Positions 10,422-22,743 of a DNA stretch of 64,000 nucleotides are shown piece after piece. The first letter of the stretch is position 1. The number at the start of each line of letters is the position of its first letter. A program made the translations under genes and the position numbers. Source of the stretch: Hydrangea macrophylla. Taxonomy: Eukaryota > Streptophyta > Magnoliopsida > Cornales > Hydrangeaceae. The stretch covers positions 61,933,010 through 61,997,009 of the forward strand of contig CM066983.1 of NCBI GenBank assembly GCA_033977485.1, in the 5' to 3' direction. The notes beneath the pieces were generated by a model. The model had not been told where the DNA came from and made no database searches. It worked only from the letters and a program-made list of their open reading frames with translations.

Positions 10422-11996
10422 TCAATTTTCATCGTTGTCGGCTTCATCAAAATTTTTGGGTTCAATTTGAGATAGAAATGCTAAATTATTGTAAATATTT
10501 TTGAGAGAAGATCTAGTAGCTACACCTTGACTAGGATCTCCTAGGATTTGATCAATAGGATGATTAGGCACATTTTTCCATTCAAAGGGCAGATCACTTC
10601 TAGATTCCACTCTAGGTGGTTCAATGGAAAGAGAATCTTCTTTCTTAGAGTTTTCAAGAGGTAAAGAGTTTGAGCTAATGTTTTCAACAATATTTGAAAC
10701 ATCTTTGGAAGTATCAATGTCATCGTCTAAAACTTTCTTAAACGGATTTGCTTCATCAAAAACGATGTGCATTGATTCTTCTACAATCAACGTTCTTTTA
10801 TTAAAAACTCTATAGGCTTTGCTAATTTGAGAATATCCAAGAAAAATGCCTTCATCCGATTTAGCATCAAATTTTCCCAAGTTATCCTTGGTGTTCAAGA
10901 TAAAACACTTACACCCAAAAACTTTGAAATAACTTATGTTTGGCTTTCTTCCTTTCCAAAGCTCATATGGGGTCTTGTTAAGCTTGTTTCTAACGACCAC
11001 ACGATTAATAACATAACATGAAGTGCTAGTGGCCTCGGCCCAAAAATATTTTGGTAAAGAGAATTCATTTAACATGGTTCTTGCCATTTCTTGAAGAGAT
11101 CTATTTTTCCTCTCGACAACCCCATTTTGTTGAGGAGTTCTAGGTGCCGAAAATTTGTGACCAAAACCATTTTCTTCACAAAAAGAAGTAATCTCATTAT
11201 TATCAAATTCTCGGCCTCTATCACTTCTTATGTCGTTAATCGCGTACCCTTTTTCATTCTGAACACGTTTACAAAAGTTAACGAAGAGTGTAAAAGCTCC
11301 ATCCTTATGTGCAAGAAAGAACACCCAAGTGAATCTAGAGAAATCATCAACAATGACAAAAGCATAGATTTTGCCACTCATACTAGCAACTCGATTTGGA
11401 CCAAATAAATCCATGTGAAGTAGCTCTAGAGGTCTACAAGTTGATATTTCCTTTTTCTTTTTAAAAGATGTTTTGATTTTCTTTCCAAGTTGACAAGCAT
11501 CACAAACTTTATCTTTAACAAATTTTGTTTTTGGCAAACCTTTGACCAATTCATTTTTAGATAAATTTGAAAGTAAGTCAATGCTAGCATGACCCAATCT
11601 TCTATGCCAAAGCCAACTTGTTACATTCAAAGTGGCAAAACACTTAACATCTTGAGAAGAAATATCATCAAAATCAATTGTATACACATTGTCTTCTCTA
11701 TAAGCAATAAACAATGTTTTATTACAACTAGCATATTTAATCATGCAATAATTTGATTCAAATACAACTTGAAAACCTTTATCACACAATTGACTAATGC
11801 TAAGCAAGTTGTGTTTTAGACCTTCAACCAAAAGTACATTTTCAATAGTTAAAGAGGAATTCTTACCGATATTACCTATACCGATGATTCTTCCTTTCGA
11901 GTTGTATCCAAATGTGACATTTCCTCCGTCCTTTGGAGAAAGAGAAGAGAACTTGGATTTGTCTCTGGTCATATGTCTTGAGCAACCACTGCCCAA
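10422..11996 (-). pseudogene. Element B pol: Copia protease (Asp substituted) and integrase
   Basis: It begins in the protease active-site region, which reads GSGCSRHM instead of the family's DSGCSRHM; one change (GAC to GGC) removes the catalytic aspartate. Integrase follows with the zinc motif HRRLGH...CDACQ, the catalytic acids in LLHMDLFG and IRSDRGREF, and the glutamate in QQNGVVERKN. After the core come the usual GYELWKGRKP-like and KVFGCKCF stretches and a Ser/Asp-rich linker to RT. It ends at an in-frame TGA (10422-10424). The link to gag (11997-12118) is out of frame. This copy cannot make an active protease. Confidence 0.92.
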
Positions 11997-13793
11997 GAAC
12001 CATCTATCCTTGCTAGAAGATTTGAGACAAACCTACAAGACAAGCTTAAGTGATCCTCTTTGGTACCCAATATTCGTTGGGTCCAACTTTGTTAGCAAAG
12101 GGAGGTGTTGTTCCCTTTTTAATCCACACCATTTTGAGTTTTCTTTTGTTTGGGACATTTGTAGTTTACATGTCCTTTTCTCAAGCAATAATGGCATGTA
12201 ATATTAGGATTGGACATACTTGAGGAGACTTCTTTTACAAAGAAATTTTGATGAGAATCTTTTACTTGATTTGTGTTAGAGATAGTGGAAGTACCTTTTG
12301 AAAAGAAGTTATTGAATTTCTTTTCTTTAAAGGTAGGATTGAATCCTAGACCGGCTTTTTCAAAAACACACCTTTGTTTTCCCAAAAGCACATTTAGATT
12401 TTGTTCCCCAAGAGTGAATTTTGTTATTGTTTTGGTTAAGTCTTCCACTTGCTTCTTCAAATCTTCATTTTCTTTCTTTAAGATACTTGAAGAAAAATCG
12501 TTTAATGAAAGCTCTTCCTTTTCTTTTATCAGTAAATCGTTTTAAGATTTTAGGTCAATTAGAGCTTCATTTTCCTTTCTCAAAAGATCATTTTGAATTT
12601 TCAAATCACTTAGTTCATTTGAAAGTAATGAAAAATTCTTTTTAAGAGAAACATACTTTGCTCCCAAGTTTTCCAATTCTTGATGTAATTCCTCAAAAGC
12701 ATTTTGGAGTTCATCATATTTTTGAGAATCAAAATAAGTATCGGAAGTAGGATCATTTACCTCATTCAAGTGAGCCATAAGATAAATATTTGCCACTTCT
12801 TCATCACTTGAGTCATCTTTTGATGAATCACTATCGGAATCATCCCAAGTAGCCTTCATTGCCCTTTTCTTGGTTTTCTTGTAGTTATTCTTCATTAAAG
12901 GACATTCGGCCTTGACATGACCCGGCTTCTTGCATTTGAAGCATATAATTGGCTCCTTTTTAGCCTCTATCGCCTTAGGAGTTCTCCTAGTGAAGTTCTT
13001 ATCCTTCTTCAAGAATCTTTTGAACTTCCTAGTGATCATAGCCATCTCATCATCTTCATTGCTATCACTATCCTCTTCATTGTCATGAGATGTTTTGAGA
13101 GGAATGTTCTTTTTCTTGTCTTCCTTATCAAATACCGCCAATTCCATTTCGTGTGTAACGAGAGACCCCAAGAGTTGCTCCAATGAGACTGTTGAGAGTT
13201 CCTTGGCTTCACGGATTGCCGTCACTTTAGGTTGCCAATGCTTTGAAAGGGACCTAAGCAGTTTCTCAATCATCTCTTCATTAGTATATGTTTTACCAAG
13301 ACTTTTTAAACTATTGATAATAATGGTGAAACGAGTAAACATTTCACTAATAGTTTCATTTGAAGACATTTTAAACATCTCATACGATTGAACAAGTAGA
13401 TTTATTTTTTATTTCTTAACTTGATTAGTACCTTCATGAGCAACCTCAAGTTTATCCCAAATTTCCTTTGCGGATTCGCAAGAAGAAATTCTATTATACT
13501 CATTTGGGTCTAATCCACAATATAAAATGTTCATAGCATTCGCATTCATCTTGATAAGCCTTTTATCAACATCATTGTATTCCTCAATAGTTTTCTCAAT
13601 TTCAACATTGTCTACAATCTTGATGGGAATGTGAGGTCCATTCACAACAAGTTTGCCAAAGATCAAAGTCTTGAGCAATCATGTAGATTGTCATTCGATT
13701 TTTCCAATAGGCATAATTTGAACCATTAAAACAAGGAGGTCTATTTGAGGATTGTCCCTCACTATAGATGATAGTAGTAGTAGTGGTTTCCAT
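11997..13793 (-). pseudogene. Element B gag (Copia), broken by stops and frameshifts
   Basis: Starts at METTTT (13793) with the CFNGSNYAYWKNRM stretch typical of Copia gag. The central capsid part contains EIWDKLEVAHEGTNQVKK. After it come a CCHC zinc knuckle (CFKCKKPGHVKAEC, near 12930), an acidic Ser/Asp-rich stretch and a heptad coiled coil. A second knuckle (CHYCLRKGHVNYKC) is near 12170. Lesions are a frameshift near 13650, TAA at 13406-13408, TAA at 12542-12544 and at least one further frameshift at 12050-12130 before protease. Two knuckles separated by a long coiled coil is the SIRE layout. Confidence 0.9.
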
Positions 13794-13829
13794 TTGATCT
13801 TTAACTCAAATACGTTAGAAATTTGAGCC

Positions 13830-13844
13830 GAAGCTCTGATACCA
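13830..13844 (-). other. Primer binding site of element B (tRNA-iMet)
   Basis: On the minus strand TGGTATCAGAGCTTC follows the 5' LTR after a two-base spacer. It is complementary to the 3' end of plant initiator methionine tRNA, the primer used by most Copia elements. Confidence 0.95.
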
Positions 13845-13846
13845 AT

Positions 13847-15026
13847 TGTTGGCCCAAAAAGGAAACCTTAGAGGGGGGGTGAATAAGGTTTTAAAAACTA
13901 GTTTATCAATTTTTCAAATTGAATGCCCAATAAGAGAAATCACAAAAGCAAAGTAAAGAGCAAGAGAAGAGATACTATGCAAACCAATTTTTAGGTGGTT
14001 CGGGAAACCGCACGTCGCGCCCTACTTCCACCCCCGAAGAACACCTCTTGAGGATTTCACTATCACAATCTCCTTCGGGTGAAGATTAAACCCTTATAAT
14101 CTCTTCAAGGAAGAAAATCCTCTTCACTTGAACTAGGGTTACACCAACCCTTAATACACACAACCTTTATAAATAAGAGTTGATATAAGAATATGAAGAC
14201 TCTCTCAATAGAGTAGATGAATACAGGATTTTAGCTTCACAATAAATTGCTCTTAAGATATACAAATGAAGACTAGAGCAATAGAATTTATGATCTCACC
14301 AAACTAGGGCTCAAGGAATAAATTTGATGAAGTTTATGGTTGGATTTTTTCAAAAAAGTGTCTTAAATGAAGTTCAAATAAATGTATTTATAGCTTCCTT
14401 TGGATTTCCAACCGTTGGAAGTAGTTGGGAGAAATTAATGCTTCATTAAATGCAGTTAACTAGCCGTTACTGTGTTTATCGCAGTCATTCAGTCGACTGA
14501 CTTCACAGGGCAGTCGACTGCTTTTCAAAAGGGTATAGTAAAATACAAAGATCAGTCGACTGCGTCGCGAGGGCAGTCGACTGGATTGTACACATATAAT
14601 ATCTCTGTGTACCCAGGTCGACTATTCAGTTGACTGGATGATCAGTCGACTGGAACGACTTCACAGTCGACTGCTCTTTGCAGATTTTCAAAGGTAGGTT
14701 GGGTAATCTATTTGAAACCTTTTTCCAATCAAATTTGAGCCCTTAAGTAAGATGTTCACATAAATAAATTGCTTACATAGAGTCCTAAAACAATGATTAA
14801 AACAAGATTCTTCAACTTGTAAAGCTCCGTTTGGCTTGAAACTAATTGAGCACAAAACATCAAGACTTTATGTAATGAGAAGATATACGATCAAGTGAAC
14901 ATGTATTGATGTATGATGTTTCCTGTGACTTAATCAACCAAAGATCATTAGCAAATACAACTAAGTAGTTTGTTAATCATCAAAATTATCCATTTAATCT
15001 AGTGGAATAGCACTTTGGGGCTAACA
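13847..15026 (-). repeat. 5' LTR of element B (1180 bp)
   Basis: TG...CA ended and nearly identical to 5345-6525. TATAAATA (minus) is at 14385-14392 and CAGTCGACTG copies run from 14490 to about 14672, one decayed to CAGTTGACTG. The GACTT target duplication follows at 15027-15031. Confidence 0.96.
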
Positions 15027-16999
15027 GACTTAATAGGAACGACAAGGAAAGTTGGGTTAGTTTGTATGAAACCTCGATCTCTGACACACTTTTGATCAGA
15101 TTACTACTGACTTAAACAAAGAAGGATTGACTTGGACATAAAATTCTCAAATTGCCACGATCCAATTTACCTTCATCATGAATGATGTACCGCTCATCTT
15201 TTATGTTCACTCCTCATCTTAATATGACAGCACTTTGCTAATAAATCTGGTTTTTGAAAATTCATCCCTATTGATCTAATCAATTCTCTACTTCTCCCAG
15301 GAAGTGCTTTGAATTAGTGCCTTAGCTTTTAAAATAAAAGATGCTCCATTTCAAAAAATTTCACAAACAATTAGGTGACTTGAAAACTCGCCCTTGGTGT
15401 GAAGGGATCATGTTAGGCAAGCGGAGTTTGCCCATAGTTTGAGGTGTAGGTAGTAGAATTCATAGGCAAATGAGGTAGGTGACCAAAGTTTGCCCCTAAT
15501 TTGGACAATGGTTTATTGGAGGTTTTGGACAAACGAGGTCGGTGACCAAAGTTTGCCCCTTGTATGAAGGATAGATAGTAAAATGTAGGAAAATGAGGCG
15601 GGTAGAGGGAGATATTTTCTGGCTTGAGGCAAGGACCGTGACTTTAATCTCTCAGATGCTCATAACTTTTGCCTAGGCACTAATGAGATGACCTAGTGAG
15701 CTATTTTCTCTCTTTTGTTATTGCTCACCTTGGATTTAGCTCTAATTTTTGCCTAGGCGTCCTTTCGGATTTTCGACCTAGCGAGCCATCCTTCTTTTCT
15801 TTTTTTGAAAGTCTACCTACATACCCTCGAGAAGGGATCAGGTCCAACCTAGTTCGGGCCAGGACCTTGAAAGAAGAGGGGTTAATATTGATGGTGTTGA
15901 CCGAACCGATGCGGTTGCCTACGTATCCCCGAGTGGGAATCAGGTCGAGCGTAGTTCAAGGCAAGGCTTTGAAAAAATTGGTTGAGGGTTTTTTCAAACC
16001 AATTGTCAAAGAAGTTCAAACTTAGGTCACTTGTAGAAGCCTTGAATAAACAGATTCAGTTTCAGTCTCTCTTTCCTTTCTTTTCTTTTCTTACTTTTTT
16101 TTTTGTTTTTTTTTTGTTTTGTGGATTGATCCTTTTCACTTTTACCTAGCCAGTCAATTTTGCTTTTCATGTAGTAGATTCTTGTGAGATCTTCTGATCG
16201 TAATCTCGAAATTTCATAATGTGCATGTCAGCTCTCAAAATTCGTTTGTGACTGCTCTGAGCCTTTCGAAACATGATCTAGACACATTCTCATGATGTGC
16301 CTTGAAGTGTACAATTCTCTCATTTGTCTCATCAAAATTTTCTTCTTCTTTCTTTTTTCTTTATTTTTTCTCTCTATCATTTTGACTGGCTAGGGTCAGA
16401 TTCTGGAAATCAACACCTTTTCAGCTCTAACTTTTGTCTAGGTGCCCTTTCGGGTTTTCAGCCTAGCAAGCTTTTCTATTCTTTCCTTTTTTTTCTCTTT
16501 TTTTTTTTGAAAGGGGAGAAGAAACTCATTGAAAGTGTTTGGCTACCATCAAGGACTAAGTCTCCACTGCTTCGTATGGCTATCAATTGGGTAGGGCCCA
16601 AGCTGTTGAAATGGTGAAGAAAAAGGTGTTGGACAAGCCCCAAGTCAGTTCCAAGTATCTCTTTTCGAGATTGGAGCAAAAGCATCTTTAAAATTCTTAA
16701 AGTAAGACTATTCAATTCTCGGCTCTTCATCGGTGTCAGCGTGAAATCGACTTTTTCCTTTTCAGGATTCTTTTTTTTATTCTTTGTTTGATGCAAAAAT
16801 TTATTATCCATGGTAAAAAGTGACATCTCAGTTTAAGGATTCATGCATTTATGACTAGGCACATCAGATTAAGCAAAGTGAGATTTCATTCCATCAATAG
16901 AGAAGGATTACAGACTCATTAACAACTCGATGACAAACAGACTTGACCAAAGGACTAAACTTGAAATAGACTCAAAACATACAACAAACTCGACTAGAC
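15027..16999 (-). other. Element A: proximal 3' UTR, conserved Tat modules
   Basis: No gene is seen. On the minus strand this carries the same modules as the 3' UTR of elements D and E. One is GCTCGCTAGG...GCCTAGGCAAAAG units (near 15665-15790 and 16435-16475). Another is a GAACTACGT...GACCTGATCCC...TACGTAGGCA unit (two copies near 15826-15950). A third is PPT-like GGGGCAAAC strings (near 15490-15560). In D these modules start right after integrase; here they follow gag directly, marking the pol deletion. Low-complexity T runs occur at 16080-16125 and 16485-16510. Confidence 0.75.
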
Positions 17000-18427
17000 T
17001 TAACCTGGTCTTAAGTGGAGTGTCATAGTGACTCGCTTATTCTTCTTTTTATTATTGGCATAAGTTCCAAACACTATCAACTCACCGCGTAGCTTCAACA
17101 ATCATTGGCTCAACGAAGGGGATCATTTGAAAGGACCGGCCAGGGGCTTAGGTGACATGGGGTTGAATGGGTGGTGGCTCGATGATTCTTTGGTCAATGA
17201 GCTCTTGGATATCATGGCAGAGGCGTATGCACCGTTCGGTGTCATGGCCTGGGCCTTGGTAGTAGGCACATTGTTTGGACAGGTAACAGTTAGGCGGTGG
17301 GGGATCGGCACGAGGCCGAAGGAGTTGGAGGTGTCCCTTTTTTAGCAGGCGGCCTAAGGCTACGAAGGGGGAGATATCTAGCTTGGAAAATTCACGGGGT
17401 ACCCTATTTTGGTAAGGGCGGCTAGGCAAGCTGGTTTGGTTTGTGAGCTGGTATGGTCGGGGAGAATAGGCCATGGGCTAGTTACTAAGGGCGTTGACAT
17501 CTGAAGGGTTTCGGGAGTAGTCGGGCCTCTTGGACTGGCTTTGTGATTCTTCATTCTTGATTTTCCCTTCCCTGATTGCATCCTCAATTCTAGTCCCAAT
17601 CTCAAACAGTTCTTCAAATGTTGAGATGGACTGGTAGAATAGTTTCTTATGGTACAGCAGCTGTAGATTCTTGATCAACATCCGGACTTGTTCCTTTCGA
17701 CTAGTCAGTGGGTCATTTGGCCCACTTTGTTCCTCCATCTGCTCAAGAACACAGCGAAGGACTCATTGAAGTTCTGTTGGGTAGTCTCCAGATCCCGAAT
17801 GGTGACATCGAGCTCTTGGTTATAGGAGTAATGATCAACGAAGACCTGGACTATATCTTCCCAAGTTCGTGTCTTAGAAACCTCCAAGGTCAAAAACCAG
17901 GATAAAGTAGCCTTGGCGAGGGTTTAAGGGAACAATATTGCGATGTGCTCATGGGTGCAGCCCATTGATTGGAAAGTACTCATGCAGAACTTTATGTGGC
18001 TCTTCCGATTCCCAGTTCCATTAACACGATCAATTTTAGGCATCTTGAAGTTCTCAGGTAGCTTTAATTTGTTGGGCTCAAACAATCCTTCTAGATCTAA
18101 CATGTAATTGTCGACCCCTTTGCTCTTTCTCAGTATGTTCTCAAGCTTGTCGACCTTATCCAATTTTTCTTGAATTTTCTTGTTAAGTGCAGGCGGTGGG
18201 GCCCCATTGAACCAGTCATCATCTACATTATTCTCATGTATATCGATGGGAGGTGGTACAAAGCCCGATGGTGGTGGCGGCATGAATCCCGGTGTTGGTG
18301 GGAACCCAGCTGGACACTGTGGCTGTTGTTGTTTCAATTCTTCCATGAAGGCTAACACTTGGGCCAACCGGTCAGACTGTTGGTTGATCAGTTTAGTCAT
18401 TCTTGCTTCCAAACCGTCCGGATCCAT
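17000..18427 (-). pseudogene. Element A gag (Tat type), frameshifted
   Basis: Tat-group gag from MDPDG (18427). It has an N-terminal coiled coil (LAQVLAFMEELKQQ), a Pro/Gly-rich linker, and the conserved YMLDLEGLFEPNKLKLPENF and KMPKIDR stretch before the capsid core. The core includes FVDHYSYNQELDVTIRD and FAVFLSRWRNK, then EQVRMLIKNLQPLYHKK-like sequence. A late zinc-binding motif CAYHQGPGHDTERC is followed by HDIQELIDQ. It is split over several frames (breaks near 17920, 17700 and 17480). The tail ends at TAA 17000-17002 with VFGTYANN, a feature shared with the gag of E (VFGTVAAN). Protease, RT and integrase are absent. Confidence 0.88.
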
Positions 18428-19764
18428 AAAGCTAACTTTCGTCGAAGTGATTTGGATAAGGCGGCTCCCTGATCCTCTGACCCACAACGCAGATCCTAGT
18501 GCTCAGAACTTATACTGACATATAGATGTGAAAGGACTGTGTGTTAGATTTTGATAAGTGAGGACTAACTTGTGTACAGACCGACCATCACAGTGTATGC
18601 AGACTGATGAAGCAAGCATGCGGATGCAAGCCCTAATCTACAGCTAAGCAAGTAAGGTCCTAGCTATACAGAGTGTGCTAACTTTTCTTTCTAGTATGAT
18701 CACCAGTAGGAGAGAGAATTGGAGTTTTTTGGAAGAATTATGGAATTTTTGGGTTATTCGGGAGATTTAGAAAGATCCGGGTATTTATGGGAACTTCGAA
18801 CATAGTTTCTAGGAGAGACAGGTATTTCTGGGTAGGTTGGATGGAGTCGTCAGAGTTTTTGGAAAATTTGGGAGATTTAGACAGAGTTTTTGGGAGAAAC
18901 AGGTATTATGAGAGTTTCTGGGAGAAACAGGAATTTTAGAATTTCTGGGTGAAACAGGGGTTTCTGGGAAGCTTAGGTAAAGCTTCAGGAAAAGCATGGA
19001 TTTTCTAGAATTTTAGGTGAAACAAAGATATTGGGGAGTTCGAATAGGATTTCTGGGAGAAGCGAAAATATCCGGGTGATTCGAACAGAGTTTCTAAGAG
19101 AAATAGGGATATCCTGATGAGTTAGGCAATGTTTCTGGAAGAAATAAGGATATATGATGGGAACAGGTGATGATGGTGAGCATACTATCTAGCAAGTTTT
19201 CATACTCCTATGTCTTAGGAACAACAAACAAGGTTTGTGGTGTATATCTTTGTGAACATGGAGCAGACATCTTTACCATGGTGCCTAGGCAGGTCAACTC
19301 AATGTGGTCACATGTGAGTGATTGCCTTGGGAATCATAAGAAAGAGGTTCTGCCTTATGCCACATAAGCATCTACAGTGTGCAGGTAATCCCGTCAGGGC
19401 ATACAGCAGTTATATTACATTGTCCTATCTGAAAAGATAAATGAACAGTCCTATGAAATTCTATAGGAATCTATATGCAAAGGTTGGGTTCAGTCAAAGA
19501 GGGTACGTTGACGAGAGTTCTAATACACTGTCAGAGCGACAGTACGGAAGTTTTACTCTTTTTGATATACCTTGGAAGGTACAGTATCAACGGTGACTTA
19601 TGCCCTGGTACAGCAAGACCTAAACAATTTCAACGCCACGTTTCAGACACAGTCGGAGGGGAAATGCAGGAGTGCAATGCGGTGAACCAGACACAGTAAA
19701 AAGATAATTTTAAGGATGCCTCTTATAAGTCAAACCTCTACTATTTTGTTTTGAAAATAAATCT
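18428..19764 (-). other. Element A 5' leader with degenerate tandem repeat
   Basis: Untranslated leader between primer site and gag. 18745-19145 is a degenerate repeat of about 42-50 bp built on the string TTTCTGGGAGAAAC (plus strand), corresponding to the repeat in the leader of D at 38884-39215. Two blocks are conserved with D and E: rc of 19373-19408 (TATGCCCTGACGGGATTACC) and rc of 19448-19500 (CCTTTGCATATAGATTC). No convincing ORF is present. Confidence 0.7.
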
Positions 19765-19782
19765 CCCCAGCAGAGTCGCCAG
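19765..19782 (-). other. Primer binding site of element A
   Basis: On the minus strand TGGCGACTCTGCTGGGGA starts two bases after the 5' LTR. The same string with one change is used by D, and E has a divergent version. From memory this class of site matches tRNA-Arg in Ogre elements; I could not check it against a tRNA. Confidence 0.85.
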
Positions 19783-19784
19783 AT

Positions 19785-22743
19785 TGTGGACACGCGGAAT
19801 TCCACACCTTTTGTTTGTTTTGAAATTATTTTGAAAAGGAAAAGAAAAGGTCTATTGAAAACAGATACAAGGTTGCCACTTGGTCTTTAGGGAACCAAGA
19901 AACCCAATTTGACTCGCCCAAACGGATAAAGGGCACCGACCTTTCATAACCAAAGAACTTGGCTTGGGGTTTTGGTACTAGAGAGGAAGGAGCCTTTGTC
20001 ATGAATAAAACACCATCAACTCGTCCCGTCTTTCGATGGGCTTCGATTAGAATCTAAATAATCATCTTATACTATGTATGGTTCGACAATTAATACTATG
20101 ATAGTATATTACATCACACAAGAATTTTGAAATGGAAGATCAAAAGATAAGATATCATTCATAAGATCTAAGCTAAATATCATACAATGCAAAAGTGAAA
20201 GATCACACAAATAAACCTAGGAAAAATCGTCTAATCACATCAAATAATTAAGTTTTCCTAATCTAAAGCATGAATTGTTCTTGAAACAAATAATCAAAGA
20301 GATCAAAATATGCTTAGAAAGCTAGAATAATGCATGTTAATCTTTGGGAAAAGAAGACCTCTCAATCCCCAGGACGGATGAGCAAGGATGATTAGATCGA
20401 GGGGAATCATGGACGTGTGATCAAGTTCATTCCTTATAATCTTCTTAGATTAGGGGTCACAAAAACCCCAAATCTTGCATGGATGCAATGTATGATCCTA
20501 GAATGTGCAAAGATTGTAGTGTGTTTGTGTACATAGACATTCTAAAGTGACTTAGAAGTCTAAAATATGAATGAATACATGGAGAAAATCATCATTGGAT
20601 ATGTACAAATGTAGTATGGACAACTTCCTAAGATATGAACTAATTTTAAGTGCATGTAAACATCAAATCAAAGAATGAAAGTAAAAGAATGCTTGCTGCG
20701 AATAGTGGACAGAACAGTGACTTGATCTTGTGGAAATTGAAACATAGGGTTAGAAATGTTTTTAAAGAATGATATTTTATGGAGATCATCCTTATTGTGT
20801 CTAGAACACATATCAAAAACCAATCTTCAATATCTATTACATATTGAGAGAAATCATATAAACAATAGAGGTTACTCAGAAATAGAGTTCGTACTGTCGA
20901 CTGAAATGTTGAAAAATCTTAGAGAATGAAAACAAAAGATCTAGAGACCTATATTATACAGAAAGTTCCCTAAGACACTGAATTTCAATGAAAAAATGAG
21001 CTGGGATCACCCCTTTTGGAAAAGCTTTCCGAAAAACAAGTTGAAAGTTAACCAAGCTGCTGCGACAACATAAAACAGAATGTCTGGAAGGAATGTTTGG
21101 GTCAAAATGTAACCCTTCCATGTGTTTCCAAACCAAACCAAAAATCATGGGTGTTCTCTAATGAGTTAGGAAGACTTTTCAAGTGGTCTTGCATCCATAA
21201 ATTGATTATTGAGTTCTAGAGAAATCTTTGAACTCAGATCATTCACTATTTTGAAGATTTTGGAAAGAACTTTGGTTTTATTCTTTGAAATCAAAATGAG
21301 GGGTTTAAGAGGAGTTTTGAAATAGGGGTTTTAAAAGTATATTTTCAGCACTTAAATGGAGATTATGACCACTTAAAATACCAACATTTGAACCCATATC
21401 AAGAACCTCCAAGATTATTGGAAGGTCTGCTTTATTTTGCAAATTACCTCAAGAATACATAGGGATATATTGAGGTTATAATCATCATCTATCAAACATG
21501 TTTTTGAGGTCAAGATTTACTATTTCTAAGGATTCACTCACCTCAAACTTCATGTCATCATCTAGATGATGATGAACTAGCAAGTAAATAAAGAAAATAA
21601 AAAAGAAATGAGGTAAGAAAAGATGAACATTGTATATAGGCAAGCAAATGAACAAATCAATAGATGATATTCAATGGTGGAACCACAAGCATTCAACCTC
21701 TTATATATGTGTATATGGGTGAGTACATCACTTTCTAACTCATAGGAACTCAAAGAAGATGAAAAAGATGGATTGAAAGTTTGAAAAAAAATGTTTAATT
21801 TTTAGAAAACTAATTGAAACTCACATTCTGGATTGGATTTGGAAGAAAATATTCTCTACTTCTATCTCTCTTTCTTCCTAACTCTCTATATCTCTCTCTA
21901 ATGGCTTCCAAGTTATTCCCCAAATGGAAGCAAATGGGTCTCCTTTATAGGCCAACTTGGGGAGGTATTTTGGGTTTTAAAAAGTCTCTAATTGGTCCAA
22001 AATTTTTAGAATTTCAAAACTGTGTCGTTTTGTTTATTGAGAATATGAATTAAAACCCAAAAATTAACCAAAAATTACAAAAAAAAAAAAAAAAAAAAGA
22101 CGAATTGATCGCATTTTTCACCTTCAGAAATTCATAACAAATTCGTTTTAGATCCATAAATTATATGCGATATACCATTGGAAAGCTATTGACCTCTAGT
22201 ATTTTATAAAAATATTTCAATGTTGAAAAGGGGACTTTGACTTTTGGTCAAACTTGCAGTCAAATCAGTCAAACAGTGCATTTCCAGGAAATTCCAGGAA
22301 GTTCTGGGAGTCTCCAAAGACTGACGTTTCTGTCCGATTTTCTTTTAAAACATATTTTAAGACTTTTCATATGATATAGGATGATCTCGGAATTTTTGGC
22401 CTAATTTGGATGATTTTGGTCAAACCCTGGTCAAACTTGGTCAAACCTTGGTCAAATTGGTCAACGGAGACTTTTCGGGAACTTCCAGGACTTCCGGGGG
22501 TCTCTGAGAGCTTACGATTTCAAATATTTATCTTTTAAAATACTTTTTTTTGTTTGGAACAACATTGAATGATTTATGAGATTCTGGGCCGATCTGGAGA
22601 GTTTTGAGCTTTTAGAGGCATTTTGATTATTTCTTTGATTTCTTGTTAGAGGCAATCTCTGAAAATCCGATCTTTCTAATCATCGAGGTTTGACATGCTT
22701 GTGGCCTCCTAAATGTGTTAGCCGACAAAATGGGGTGTCTACA
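19785..22743 (-). repeat. 5' LTR of element A (2959 bp), with internal deletion
   Basis: Matches 655-3826 throughout, except that about 200 bp around the GC palindromes (2935-3190 in the other copy) are missing. A run of about 20 A residues (22078-22099) marks the junction. A TATA box (minus, TATAAAG) remains at 21944-21949. Because this is the 5' LTR that would drive transcription, the deletion may have weakened or altered the promoter. Confidence 0.92.

Larger units (their letters stand above)
5345..15026 (-). mobile_element. Element B: complete Ty1/Copia SIRE-lineage retrotransposon
   Basis: It is 9682 bp with two LTRs (13847-15026 is 5', 5345-6525 is 3') and an exact 5-bp target duplication GACTT (5340-5344 and 15027-15031). 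The primer site is complementary to initiator Met tRNA (TGGTATCAGAGC, minus). The PPT AAAAAGGGGGAGAT next to the 3' LTR is typical of SIRE. Domain order gag-PR-IN-RT-RH is Copia, followed by an accessory ORF where SIRE elements carry an env-like or other ORF. By eye the LTRs differ at roughly 30 sites (about 2.5%), mostly transitions. Insertion is thus fairly recent and younger than A, although gag-pol is broken in several places. Confidence 0.96.
655..22743 (-). mobile_element. Element A: gag-only Tat/Ogre-group LTR retrotransposon, interrupted by element B
   Basis: Two related LTRs lie in the same (minus) orientation. The 5' LTR is 19785-22743 and the 3' LTR 655-3826; both run TGTAGACACC...GTGTCCACA. 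A primer site abuts the 5' LTR and a purine tract abuts the 3' LTR. Flanks are GAGGT on the left and AAGGT on the right, a target duplication with one mismatch. Without the nested Copia element B (5345-15026 plus one GACTT) it is about 12.4 kb. Only gag remains; the 3'-UTR modules that follow integrase in element D here follow gag directly, so pol is deleted. It fits gag-only non-autonomous elements that depend on an autonomous relative such as D. Confidence 0.88.
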
